64,000 bases of DNA from Nocardioides solisilvae (GTDB lineage: Bacteria > Actinomycetota > Actinomycetes > Propionibacteriales > Nocardioidaceae). The stretch's first letter is position 1. Each line of letters opens with the position of its first letter. This document shows positions 1 through 9,670 of the stretch, piece after piece. Under the pieces are notes generated by a model. That model did not search any database. It was not told where the DNA came from and saw nothing but the letters and a program-made list of their open reading frames with translations. The stretch spans positions 930,001 through 994,000 of the forward strand of contig NZ_QHKX01000001.1 in the NCBI RefSeq assembly GCF_003194625.1. The letters are read 5' to 3'. The position numbers and the translations under genes are program-made.

Positions 1-55
1 GGGCGCCCGTTGGCACCGCCCATTCAGGGGAGGGTGTGGAGCGCGAGACTCGGGT

Positions 56-95
56 GACAGTCGGACGCGTGCTCCTGCGAGACACGAGGACTGTC
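56..95. repeat. Inverted repeat upstream of the DUF222 gene
   Basis: GACAGTC (56-62) and its complement GACTGTC (89-95) flank a 26-nt spacer just before the GTG start of the DUF222/HNH gene. It could be a leader stem or an operator. Nothing else is recognisable in the first 99 bases. Confidence 0.3.
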
Positions 96-99
96 GGCG

Positions 100-1515
100 G
101 TGCTGACTATTCTCGAACACATGATCGAGACGGGGGAAGCGAGTGGCCCCACGGGGCCCGGGGCGGCGGCCTGGTCGGTCGCCGAGCTGGAGGGGTTGGT
201 GGCCGAGCTGGCGTCGAACGTGGTGCCGGAGGTGGATCCGCGGGCGTGTCTGGCGCAGGTGGAGGTGCTGGAGGCGATGAAGGCGGCGTTGGCGGCGGCG
301 CAGGTGCGTGCCACGGCGGCGTACGCCGCCGCGGAGGTGCGGCGGCTGGAGGAGTGTGCCGAGGAGGCTCGCCGGGCTGGTGCGGTGTCTGGGCGTGGCC
401 CTGCTCCGGTGGCGGTGGTGGCCGCCCAGGTGGGGCTGACCAGGCGGGAGTCGCCGGCGCGTGGCAGGGCGTGGGTGTCGGCTGCGTCGGCGTTGGTGGC
501 CGACCTGCCGCGGACGTTGGAGGCGCTGGGGCGGGGTGTGCTGACCGAGGAGCGGGCGATGGTGATCGTCCGGGAGACCGCGGACCTGACCGCGGAGGAC
601 CGGCGGGCGGTGGATGCGGAGCTGACCACGCCGGTGGGGCCGCCCGACGGGATCGACGACCAGGGCAACCCCCGGTGGGACGACCCGACCGGGGAGGGTC
701 AGGTCGCGGGACTGGGGACGGAGGCGCTGCGCCGGTTGGTGCAGAGACTCGCGCTGCGCCACGACTCGACCGAGGTGGCGCGGCGCCGGGAGCGGGCTCG
801 GGCGCGGCGTCGGGTGAGCGGCAGGTTGCTGGGTGATGGGACGGGTCGGATCACCGCGGTGGTGAAGGCCGAGCACTATGCCCACGTCATGGCGGCCCTG
901 GGTGCGGCGGCCGCGACCGCCCGCAACGAAGGCGACGCACGCAGCGGTGACCAGGTGCGGGCCGACACCCTGGTGGCCCGGGTGACGGGGGTCGACCCGA
1001 CGGCACCGGTGCCGGTGGAGCTGCACCTGGTGGTCCCGGCCACGGGCCTGCTCGGTCAGCCGGGTGCACCGGCGGAGCCGGGCTGGATCCTCGGCAGCGC
1101 GGGGGGAGCGGTGGTGCCGGCGGGGATCTGCCGGGACCTGTTCACCCAGGCTGCGGAGGCTGGGGTGGCGGCGGTGCGGCGGGTGTTCGCCGACCGGGTG
1201 GACGGGCGGCTGGTGGCGATGGAGAGCTCGAACCGCACCTTCACCGGGCTGCTGGCGAGGTTGATCAGGATTCGCGACGGCGGCACCTGTCGCACCCCGT
1301 GGTGCGACGCCCCGGCCAAGCACGTCGACCACGTCGATCCCGCCGCCGAGGGTGGCCCGACCAGCGAGGCGAACGGGCAGGGGCTGTGCGAGGCGTGCAA
1401 CCAGGTCAAGGAGGCGCCGGGCTGGTCCCACTGGGTCGGGATCGGGGGCCGGACCCACGTCACCACCCCGACCGGGGCCACCTACACCAGCCGGCACACG
1501 CCGCTGGCCTCCTGA
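100..1515 (+). CDS. DUF222 and HNH endonuclease domain protein
   Basis: This 471-residue protein has an N-terminal DUF222 (13E12-repeat type) helical region rich in Ala and Glu. A C-terminal HNH nuclease module lies at about residues 395-437: CRTPWCDAP, then HVDHVDP, then a Gly/Asn loop and CEACNQVKE. The two CxxC-like pairs would bind a structural zinc and the His/Asn residues the catalytic metal. The family is often multicopy in actinobacteria and its biological role is unsettled. GTG at 100 is preferred over ATG at 121 because GAGGA lies 9 nt before it. No transposase or terminal repeats are next to it, so mobility is not shown. It is transcribed away from the left edge and is not obviously linked to the TetR gene that follows. 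Confidence 0.9.
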   Translation: MLTILEHMIETGEASGPTGPGAAAWSVAELEGLVAELASNVVPEVDPRACLAQVEVLEAMKAALAAAQVRATAAYAAAEVRRLEECAEEARRAGAVSGRGPAPVAVVAAQVGLTRRESPARGRAWVSAASALVADLPRTLEALGRGVLTEERAMVIVRETADLTAEDRRAVDAELTTPVGPPDGIDDQGNPRWDDPTGEGQVAGLGTEALRRLVQRLALRHDSTEVARRRERARARRRVSGRLLGDGTGRITAVVKAEHYAHVMAALGAAAATARNEGDARSGDQVRADTLVARVTGVDPTAPVPVELHLVVPATGLLGQPGAPAEPGWILGSAGGAVVPAGICRDLFTQAAEAGVAAVRRVFADRVDGRLVAMESSNRTFTGLLARLIRIRDGGTCRTPWCDAPAKHVDHVDPAAEGGPTSEANGQGLCEACNQVKEAPGWSHWVGIGGRTHVTTPTGATYTSRHTPLAS

Positions 1516-1558
1516 GCAGGCGCGCGCGGCGCGGACGGGATGTCGAGCGCCAGTTAAA

Positions 1559-1588
1559 GTCAGGCTTGACTGTTTGTTAGTTCCTGAC
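1559..1588. promoter_or_regulatory. Candidate TetR operator
   Basis: GTCAGG (1559-1564) and CCTGAC (1583-1588) form a perfect inverted repeat around CTTGACTGTTTGTTAGTT, which itself holds ACT-N7-AGT symmetry. The site ends 13 nt before the TetR start. A -10-like TAAAGT (1555-1560) overlaps its left edge. This placement fits autoregulation and control of the downstream operon, but binding is inferred. Confidence 0.5.
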
Positions 1589-1601
1589 GCAGGATGTGCC
1601 C

Positions 1602-2240
1602 GTGAGCAGCCAGCCGACCCGTGTGCCCCAGGAGGAGCGGACCCGCGTCATGCGTGCGCGCCTCCTCGAAGCGACGATCGACTGCCTGGTGGAGTACGGC
1701 TTCGCGGCCACCTCGACCACCCTGGTCTCCAAGCGCGCGGGCGTCTCCCGGGGCGCACAGCTGCACCACTTCCCGACCAAGAACGACCTGGTCGTCGCGG
1801 CGGTCGAGCACCTCACCGCCAAGCGGGGCGCCGAGCTGGCCGCCGTGCTGGGGGAGGACGCGCGCCGCGAGCACGGCACCCGAGCCGTCCTGGGCACGCT
1901 GTCGGACCACTTCACCAGCCCGGTCTTCACCGCGGCGCTCGAGCTGTGGGTGGCCGCGCGCAGCGACGTCCAGCTGCTCGCCGCCGTCCAGCCGCTCGAG
2001 CAGCGGGTCAGCCGGGAGACCCACCACCTGACCGCGGCCGCGCTCGGTGTCGACGGCAACGCGTCCGGGACCCGCGAGCTCGTCCAGGCCACCCTCGACC
2101 TGCTCCGCGGCCTCGGCCTGGCCAACACCTTCTCCGACGACACCCGTCGCCGCGAGCGGATCCTCGACCGGTGGGCGCTGACCCTCGACGCCGCGCTGGC
2201 CACCACCCCCACCCCCGCACCCCCGCACGAAGGAGCCTGA
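1602..2240 (+). CDS. TetR-family transcriptional regulator
   Basis: A 212-residue regulator with an N-terminal TetR helix-turn-helix. The recognition region reads TSTTLVSKRAGVSRGAQLHH followed by FPTKNDLV, the usual family signature. The C-terminal ligand-binding half is helical and variable. I chose GTG at 1602 over GTG at 1596 because AGGA (1591-1594) is 7 nt away from the former and only 1 nt from the latter. The stop is 3 nt before the next start, so it is co-transcribed with the acyl-CoA catabolic operon and probably senses an acyl-CoA or related intermediate. A palindromic operator candidate precedes it. The ligand is not predictable from sequence. Confidence 0.9.
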   Translation: MSSQPTRVPQEERTRVMRARLLEATIDCLVEYGFAATSTTLVSKRAGVSRGAQLHHFPTKNDLVVAAVEHLTAKRGAELAAVLGEDARREHGTRAVLGTLSDHFTSPVFTAALELWVAARSDVQLLAAVQPLEQRVSRETHHLTAAALGVDGNASGTRELVQATLDLLRGLGLANTFSDDTRRRERILDRWALTLDAALATTPTPAPPHEGA

Positions 2241-2243
2241 CCC

Positions 2244-3020
2244 TTGCTGGACGACGTCCTGGCCGACCTCACCGCGGAAGGCGACCGGCTCGAAGTCCTG
2301 GTCGCCCCGCTCGCCCCCGAGCAGTGGCGAACCCCCACGCCGGCCGCGGGCTGGGACGTGGCCACCCAGGTCGCCCACCTCGCGTGGACCGACGAGGTGG
2401 CGGTCAAGGCCGCCACCGACAAGGCGGCCTGGGACGCCGAGGTGATGGGCGCGATCGGCAACCCCGAGGGGTACGTCGACGAGATGGCCCTGACCGGCGG
2501 CGCCGTCGACCCCGCCGAGCTGCTCGCCCGCTGGCGGACCGCCCGCGCCGCGCTGGTGCAGACCCTGCGCGACTTCCCCGAGGGGGAGAAGCTGCCGTGG
2601 TTCGGCCCGCCGATGTCGCCGACGTCGATGGCCACCGCCCGCCTCATGGAGACCTGGGCGCACTCGCTCGACGTCCACGAGGCGCTGGGGGCCGAGGCCG
2701 AGCCCACCGACCGGATCCGGCACGTCGCCCACCTGGCGGTCCGCACCCGCAACTACTCCTTCGCCCAGAACGGGCTGGAGAAGCCGGCCGAGGAGTTCCG
2801 CGTCGAGCTGGTCTCCCCGAGCGGCGAGGCCTGGACCTACGGCCCCGAGGACGCCGCGCAGCGCGTCACCGGCCCGGCGTACGACCTCTGCCTGCTGGCC
2901 ACCCAGCGCGTCCACCGCGCCGACACGGCCCTGGTCGCCACCGGCGCGGACGCCGACCGGTGGCTGGACATCGCCCAGTGCTTCGCGGGCCCCGCCGGCG
3001 AGGGGAGGGCGCCGCGATGA
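2244..3020 (+). CDS. TIGR03084-type metal-binding protein (DinB/MDMPI-like)
   Basis: A 258-residue protein of the DinB / mycothiol-dependent maleylpyruvate isomerase superfamily. The N-terminal bundle carries GWDVATQVAHLAWTDE and, near residue 135, ETWAHSLDVHEALG; these His/Glu residues are the expected divalent metal ligands. Such proteins recur beside DUF1446 and acyl-CoA carboxylase genes in actinobacteria, but the reaction is not established. Mycothiol-dependent chemistry is only an inference. Initiation is at TTG: AAGGAG (2230-2235) lies 8 nt upstream and no better start exists. The stop overlaps the next ATG (ATGA), giving tight coupling to the AtuA-like gene. Confidence 0.8.
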   Translation: MLDDVLADLTAEGDRLEVLVAPLAPEQWRTPTPAAGWDVATQVAHLAWTDEVAVKAATDKAAWDAEVMGAIGNPEGYVDEMALTGGAVDPAELLARWRTARAALVQTLRDFPEGEKLPWFGPPMSPTSMATARLMETWAHSLDVHEALGAEAEPTDRIRHVAHLAVRTRNYSFAQNGLEKPAEEFRVELVSPSGEAWTYGPEDAAQRVTGPAYDLCLLATQRVHRADTALVATGADADRWLDIAQCFAGPAGEGRAPR

Positions 3021-4873
3021 GTGGTTTCGAGACGCTCGCCGGCGCTCGCTCCTCAACCACCGGAGTGGTCCGGATCGGCAACTGCTCCGGCTTCTACGGC
3101 GACCGCCTCTCGGCGATGCGCGAGATGCTGGAGGACGGCGACCTGGACTACCTGACCGGCGACTACCTCGCCGAGCTGACCATGCTGATCCTCGGCAAGG
3201 ACACGATGAAGGACCCGAGCCTCGGCTACGCGCGCACCTTCGTCCGCCAGGTCGAGGAGTGCCTGGGCCTGGCCCTGGAGAAGGGCGTGAGGATCGTGAC
3301 CAACGCCGGCGGGCTCAACCCCGCCGGCCTGGCCGAGAAGCTCCGCGAGGTCGCGGCCGGCCTCGGCCTGGACGCGAGGATCGCCCATGTCGAGGGCGAC
3401 GACCTGCGCCCCAAGGCGGCCGAGCTCGGCCTCACGAACGCGCTGACGGCCAACGCCTACCTGGGCGGCTTCGGCATCGCCGCCGCCCTGGCCGGCGGGG
3501 CAGACGTCGTCGTCACGGGGCGGGTCACGGACGCCTCGCTGGTCGTCGGCGCCGCGGCGCACCACTTCGGCTGGACGCCGGAGCAGCACGACGAGCTCGC
3601 GGGCGCGGTCGTTGCCGGCCACGTCATCGAGTGCGGCACCCACGCGACCGGGGGCAACTTCTCCGGCTTCAAGGCGCTGGCCTCGACAGGCTCGGCCGGC
3701 GAGAGGGGCGGCTCGGGCGGCGAGACGGTCTGGCCGCTCTCGCTCGGCTTCCCGCTGGCCGAGATCGCCGCCGACGGCTCGTCGGTGATCACCAAGCACG
3801 CCGGCACCGGCGGCGCGGTCACCGTCGACACGGTCACGGCCCAGATGGTCTACGAGATCCAGTCCGCGACCTACCTCAACCCCGACGTCACCACCCGGCT
3901 CGACAGCGTCGAGCTGACCCAGGTCGGCCCCGACCGGGTCGCCATCTCCGGCGTGCGCGGGGAGGCCCCGCCGGCCACCCTCAAGGTCTGCGTCAACGAG
4001 CTCGGCGGCTGGCGCAACAGCTTCGAGATCCTGCTCACCGGGCTCGACATCGACGCCAAGGCCGCCTGGGTCCGGGAGCAGATGACGGCCGCGTGGGGCG
4101 ACCGCGCCCCGGCCACCGTCGCGTGGTCCCGCTCGGCCCCGCCGGTCGAGGACCCCGCCTCCCAGGAGCTCGCCTCCTGCGTGCTCCGGGTGACCGCGCT
4201 CGACCCCGACCCCAAGGTCGCCGGCAAGGGCTTCACCGCCCCGGCGGTCGAGGTCGCGCTCGGCTCCTTCCCGGGCCTCACCCTGATGGCTCCGCCCGGA
4301 CCGGCGACGCCGTACGGGATCTACCGTCCCGAGTACGTCGACCGGGCCCACGTCGAGCACACCGTCGTGCACGCCGACGGCCGGCGCGAGGTCGTCGCCG
4401 ACCCGACGGCGTACCTGACGCCTGAGGAGCTCGCCGCGGTGCCGTCCGCCGGCCTCCGCCCGAGCCCGTTCGAGGCGCCCGCCGACACCGTGACCCGCAA
4501 GGTGCCGCTCGGCACCTTCGTGCACGCCCGCTCCGGCGACAAGGGCGGCAACGCCAACCTCGGCCTCTGGGTCGCCCGCGACGGGGTCTCGACCGGCTCG
4601 ACCGGCGAGGGGGTCGACGAGGAGAAGTACGCCGCCCGCGTCACCTGGCTCACCAAGTTCATCACCCCCGAGCGCGTCAAGGAGCTCGTCCCGGAGGCGG
4701 CCGACCTGACCGTCGAGGTCTTCGCCCTGCCCCGGCTCGGGGCCGTCAACGTGCTGATCCACGGCCTGCTCGGTCCAGGCGTCGCCGCGTCCACCCGCGT
4801 CGACCCCCAGGCGAAGGCCCTGGGCGAGTGGGTCCGCTCCCGTCACGTCCACGTCCAAGGAGACCTGCTGTGA
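3017..4873 (+). CDS. AtuA-like acyclic terpene utilisation protein (DUF1446)
   Basis: A 618-residue protein. The core begins VRIGNCSGFYGDRLSAMREM, the usual N-terminus of DUF1446/AtuA proteins, and continues with GGLNPAGLAEKL, VVTGRVTDASLVVGAAAHHFGW, CGTHATGGNFSGFK and ITKHAGTGGAVTVDTVTAQ. The C-terminal part holds HARSGDKGGNANLGLWVAR. AtuA is needed for citronellol/geraniol use in pseudomonads, but its reaction is unknown. The ATG overlaps the previous stop. About the first 16 residues are encoded by a palindromic repeat, and two Ser/Thr/Gly-rich insertions (STGSAGE, STGSTGE) come from a near-identical 22-mer inserted twice in the same frame. I expect these inserts in surface loops and the protein to remain functional, since the frame is open throughout. 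Confidence 0.88.
   Translation: MSGFETLAGARSSTTGVVRIGNCSGFYGDRLSAMREMLEDGDLDYLTGDYLAELTMLILGKDTMKDPSLGYARTFVRQVEECLGLALEKGVRIVTNAGGLNPAGLAEKLREVAAGLGLDARIAHVEGDDLRPKAAELGLTNALTANAYLGGFGIAAALAGGADVVVTGRVTDASLVVGAAAHHFGWTPEQHDELAGAVVAGHVIECGTHATGGNFSGFKALASTGSAGERGGSGGETVWPLSLGFPLAEIAADGSSVITKHAGTGGAVTVDTVTAQMVYEIQSATYLNPDVTTRLDSVELTQVGPDRVAISGVRGEAPPATLKVCVNELGGWRNSFEILLTGLDIDAKAAWVREQMTAAWGDRAPATVAWSRSAPPVEDPASQELASCVLRVTALDPDPKVAGKGFTAPAVEVALGSFPGLTLMAPPGPATPYGIYRPEYVDRAHVEHTVVHADGRREVVADPTAYLTPEELAAVPSAGLRPSPFEAPADTVTRKVPLGTFVHARSGDKGGNANLGLWVARDGVSTGSTGEGVDEEKYAARVTWLTKFITPERVKELVPEAADLTVEVFALPRLGAVNVLIHGLLGPGVAASTRVDPQAKALGEWVRSRHVHVQGDLL
3021..3063. repeat. Dispersed palindromic repeat forming the N-terminus of the AtuA-like gene
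   Basis: The stretch begins GTGGTTTCGAGACGCTCGCC and ends CTCCTCAACCACCGG, with outer arms GTGGTT/AACCAC and a central CGCCGGCG. From general familiarity, palindromes of the form GTGGTTTCGAGAC...CTCAACCAC occur in many copies in Nocardioides-type genomes. Here it starts 2 nt after the ATG and is translated as SGFETLAGARSSTTG, residues absent from the conserved core. No second full copy is seen in the window. Confidence 0.65.
3682..3703 (+). repeat. In-frame 22-mer repeat, copy A
   Basis: This copy, starting CTCGACAGGCTCGGCC, matches copy B at 4588-4609 at 20 of 22 positions and sits in the same reading frame, encoding STGSAGE. It falls between the conserved GNFSGFK and LGFPLAEI segments, where the family normally has a short loop. 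Confidence 0.6.
4588..4609 (+). repeat. In-frame 22-mer repeat, copy B
   Basis: This copy, starting CTCGACCGGCTCGACC, is the second instance of the 22-mer and encodes STGSTGE in a loop after the conserved GNANLGLWVAR motif. It recalls the CTCGACAGGCTCGACC-type short repeats that I associate with Nocardioides genomes. Confidence 0.6.
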
Positions 4874-6047
4874 CCGTGCAAGACGCAGCGTCGAGCGTCC
4901 GCTCGACGCCCGAGGAGCGCGCCGCGCTCCGCGAGATGGCGGCGGAGTTCACGCGCCGCGAGATCGCGCCCCACCACCAGGCGTGGGAGGACGCGGGCGA
5001 GCTGCCCCGCGAGCTGCACCGCAAGGCCGCCGCGGCGGGCCTGCTCGGGGTGAGCTTCCCCGAGTCCGTCGGCGGCTCCGGCGGCGACCTGCTCGACACC
5101 GTCGCCCTGCAGGAGGGGATGTTCTCCCAGGGTGCCTCCAGCGGCCTCATGTCGGCGCTGTTCACCCACGGCATCGCCTGCCCCCACCTCGCCGCGCACG
5201 GCAGCCCCGAGCTCGTCGACAGGTGGGTCCGGCCGACCCTGGCCGGCGAGCTGATCGGCTCGCTCGGGATCACCGAGCCCGGTGGCGGCTCCGACGTCGG
5301 CAACATCCGCACCACCGCGGTGCGCGACGGCGACCACTACGTCATCAACGGGTCGAAGACCTTCATCACCTCGGGCACCCGCGCCGACTTCGTCACCACC
5401 GCGGTCCGCACCGGGGGCCCGGGCGCGGGCGGCGTCTCGCTCGTCGTCGTGCCGACCGACACCCCCGGCTTCACCGTCGACCGCAGGCTGGCCAAGATGG
5501 GCTGGCACTGCTCCGACACCGCCGAGCTCAGCTACGTCGACGTCCGGGTGCCGGTGACCAACCTGGTCGGCGAGGAGAACGCCGGCTTCTGGTACATCGC
5601 CGAGCAGTTCGTCGTCGAGCGGATGGCGCTGGCCATCCACGGCTACGCGATCGCCGAGCGCTCGCTCGCGCTCACGGTCGACCACTGCCGCGAGCGGACG
5701 ACGTTCGGGGAGCCGCTGATCAAGCGCCAGGTGGTCCGCCACAAGCTGGTCGAGATGCGCCGCCAGGTCGAGGCCGCCAAGGCCTACACCCACGCGATCG
5801 CCGAGCAGTACGTCGCCGCGGGCGGGCCGAACGAGGCCGTCATCGCCGCCGCGTGCATGGCGAAGGAGACCGCCTGCAACACCGCCACCCACGTGACCGA
5901 CCAGGCCGTGCAGCTGCACGGCGGGGCCGGCTACATGCACGGCACCGAGGTGGAGCGGCACTACCGCGACGCCCGGCTGCTGCCGATCGGTGGCGGTGCC
6001 ACCGAAGTCCTCACCGACCTTGCCGCCAAGCTGTTGGGATACACGAA

Positions 6048-6051
<4 letters not shown>
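4870..6051 (+). CDS. Acyl-CoA dehydrogenase (isovaleryl/citronellyl-CoA type)
   Basis: A 393-residue FAD-dependent acyl-CoA dehydrogenase. Family motifs are GSLGITEPGGGSDV, VINGSKTFITSGTRAD, FGEPLIKRQ and LHGGAGYMHGTEVERHYRDAR. At the site of the usual catalytic Glu (IYEGT in MCAD) it has IGGGAT. A Glu in VERMALA matches the G-helix Glu of isovaleryl-CoA dehydrogenase. This places it in the IVD/LCAD/AtuD group and suggests a branched acyl-CoA substrate. The start is GTG (GTGA overlap with the AtuA stop), with AAGGAG 7 nt upstream. A perfect 10-bp inverted repeat follows the start. The stop overlaps the carboxylase beta ATG. Confidence 0.93.
4888..4909. repeat. Perfect 10-bp hairpin at the start of the dehydrogenase gene
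   Basis: GCGTCGAGCG (4888-4897) and CGCTCGACGC (4900-4909) are perfect complements around a 2-nt centre, starting 16 nt after the GTG. It may affect initiation or be a decayed repeat. It encodes ASSVRST, outside the conserved fold. Confidence 0.45.
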
Positions 6052-7652
<1,601 letters not shown>

Positions 7653-7663
7653 GTGAAAAACCC

Positions 7664-9670
7664 ATGAGCGACACCACCACCCCCCGCACGATCACCCGCA
7701 TCCTCGTCGCCAACCGCGGCGAGATCGCCCGCCGGGTCTTCACCACCGCCCGCCGCCTCGGCATCGAGACGGTCGCAGTGCACTCCGACGCCGACGCCGG
7801 CCTGCCCTTCGTGGCCGAGGCCGACCAGGCGGTCCGGCTGCCGGGCAACACCCCCGCGGAGACCTACCTCCGCGCCGACCTCGTCATCGAGGCCGCCCGC
7901 AGGACGGGTGCCGACGCGATCCACCCCGGCTACGGCTTCCTGTCGGAGAACGCCGACTTCGCCCGCGCCGTGGTCGACGCCGGGATCGCCTGGATCGGCC
8001 CCGCCCCGGAGTCGATCGTCTCGATGGGCTCCAAGATCGAGTCCAAGAAGCTGATGGAGTCCGCCGGCGTCCCCGTGCTCGCCGACCTCGGCACCACCGC
8101 CACCGACGCCGACCTGCCGCTGCTGGTCAAGGCGTCGGCCGGCGGCGGCGGCCGCGGCATGCGGATCGTCCGCGACCTCGCCGACCTCCCCTCGGAGGTC
8201 GAGAAGGCCTCCGCCGAGGCGGCGTCGGCGTTCGGCGACGGCACCGTCTTCGTCGAGCCGTACGTCGAGCACGGCCGCCACGTCGAGGTGCAGGTCGTGG
8301 GCGACCACGCCGGCACCGTCGCGGTCTTCGGCGAGCGCGACTGCTCGATCCAGCGCCGTCACCAGAAGGTCGTCGAGGAGGCGCCGGCCCCCGGGCTCTC
8401 CGACGAGACCCGGGCCGCGCTGCACGAGGCGGCCCGCAACGCCGCCGCCGCGATCGACTACGTCGGTGCCGGCACGGTCGAGTTCCTCGTCGACGCACAT
8501 GACCCGACCCGGTTCTGGTTCCTGGAGATGAACACCCGCCTCCAGGTCGAGCACCCGGTCTCCGAGGCGATCTTCGGCGTCGACCTGGTCGAGGCGCAGA
8601 TCGCGGTCGCCGAGGGGCGCGAGGTCACCCCGTTCCTCCCCGGCGAGCCGCGCGGCCACGCCGTCGAGGTGCGCCTCTACGCCGAGGACCCGGCCGCCGA
8701 CTGGCAGCCGCAGTCGGGCACGCTGGGCGCCTTCGAGGTCCCGGGCGTGCAGGTCGAGTTCGCCAACCCCCGCCCGTACGGGCTCCGCCTCGACACCGGC
8801 TTCGTCGCCGGCTCCGAGGTGGGCACCCACTACGACGCCATGCTCGCCAAGGTGATCGTCCACGCGCCGACCCGCGAGCAGGCGCTGCGCCAGCTCGCCG
8901 GCGCGCTGGCCCGGGCGAAGGTCCACGGCCTCACGACCAACCGCGACCTGCTCGTCGAGGTGCTGCGCCACCCGGTCTTCGTGGCCGGCGACGTCGCCAC
9001 CGACTTCTTCGAGACCCAGCAGCTCGCCTCCCGCGCGGCCGGCGTCGACGAGACGCTGGTGGAGCGGTCGGCGTTCGCGGCGACCGTCGCCCTGATGGAG
9101 CGGGCCCGCGAGGCGCGCACCGTCCAGCGCGGGATCCCGGTGGGGTGGCGCAACGTCGTCTCCGCGCCGCAGGTCACCGAGCTGGCGCTCGACGGTCGCG
9201 AGACGCCGGTGCGCGTCGAGTGGTACGGCGGTCGCGACGGCTACACGTCGGAGGTCGGCACGGTCCTGGCCGCCTCGCCGACCCAGGTGACGCTGGAGCA
9301 CGACGGCGTCGCGGTCCGGTACGACGTCATCGTCGACGCCTCCGACCTCGCCGCCCCGGTGGTCCACGTGGACTCCCCGGCCGGCTACGTGAGGCTGACC
9401 AAGGTGCCGCGGTTCGTCGACCCGGCCGACCAGGTCGCGACCGGTTCGCTGCTCGCGCCGATGCCGGGCAGCGTCATCTCGGTGTCGGTCGAGGAGGGCC
9501 AGCAGGTCACCGCCGGCCAGACCGTCCTGGTGATGGAGGCCATGAAGATGCAGCACACGATCACCGCGCCGACCGACGGCGTGGTGACCGGGATCAACGT
9601 GAAGCCCGGCAGCCAGGTCGGCGCCGGTGACGTCCTCGCGGTCGTCGAGGGAGAGGGAGCAGAGGCATGA
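7664..9670 (+). CDS. Acyl-CoA carboxylase, biotin carboxylase/BCCP (alpha) subunit
   Basis: A 668-residue alpha subunit. It opens with RILVANRGEIARRVFTTARR, then ATP-grasp motifs (KASAGGGGRGMRIV, ERDCSIQRRHQKVVEEAPAP, EFLVDAHDPTRFWFLEMNTR, LQVEHPVSE) and a C-terminal biotinyl domain with EAMKM; the biotin-accepting Lys is residue 628. It carboxylates biotin with ATP and bicarbonate for the beta subunit encoded just upstream. ATG at 7664 is used. GTG at 7649, which overlaps the upstream stop and adds five residues, is equally possible. The stop overlaps the next gene (ATGA). Length and layout match MCC, GCC and AccA1 alpha subunits. Confidence 0.93.
   Translation: MSDTTTPRTITRILVANRGEIARRVFTTARRLGIETVAVHSDADAGLPFVAEADQAVRLPGNTPAETYLRADLVIEAARRTGADAIHPGYGFLSENADFARAVVDAGIAWIGPAPESIVSMGSKIESKKLMESAGVPVLADLGTTATDADLPLLVKASAGGGGRGMRIVRDLADLPSEVEKASAEAASAFGDGTVFVEPYVEHGRHVEVQVVGDHAGTVAVFGERDCSIQRRHQKVVEEAPAPGLSDETRAALHEAARNAAAAIDYVGAGTVEFLVDAHDPTRFWFLEMNTRLQVEHPVSEAIFGVDLVEAQIAVAEGREVTPFLPGEPRGHAVEVRLYAEDPAADWQPQSGTLGAFEVPGVQVEFANPRPYGLRLDTGFVAGSEVGTHYDAMLAKVIVHAPTREQALRQLAGALARAKVHGLTTNRDLLVEVLRHPVFVAGDVATDFFETQQLASRAAGVDETLVERSAFAATVALMERAREARTVQRGIPVGWRNVVSAPQVTELALDGRETPVRVEWYGGRDGYTSEVGTVLAASPTQVTLEHDGVAVRYDVIVDASDLAAPVVHVDSPAGYVRLTKVPRFVDPADQVATGSLLAPMPGSVISVSVEEGQQVTAGQTVLVMEAMKMQHTITAPTDGVVTGINVKPGSQVGAGDVLAVVEGEGAEA

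Noticed and set aside
100..1515. DUF222/HNH gene as an active mobile element or homing endonuclease
   Set aside because: No transposase, terminal inverted repeats, target duplication or interrupted host gene can be seen, so only the protein family is claimed.
1352..3016. Possible long N-terminal extension of the AtuA-like protein
   Set aside because: The frame is open upstream by chance, and that stretch overlaps the TetR and TIGR03084 genes in another frame. The ATGA junction at 3017 and family alignment set the start.
3053..4858. A 601-codon open frame on the minus strand opposite the AtuA-like gene, and similar long minus-strand frames opposite other genes
   Set aside because: These are antisense shadows typical of high-GC DNA. 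Their products are Gly/Asp/Val/Arg-rich, without conserved motifs, and the opposite strand encodes recognisable proteins.
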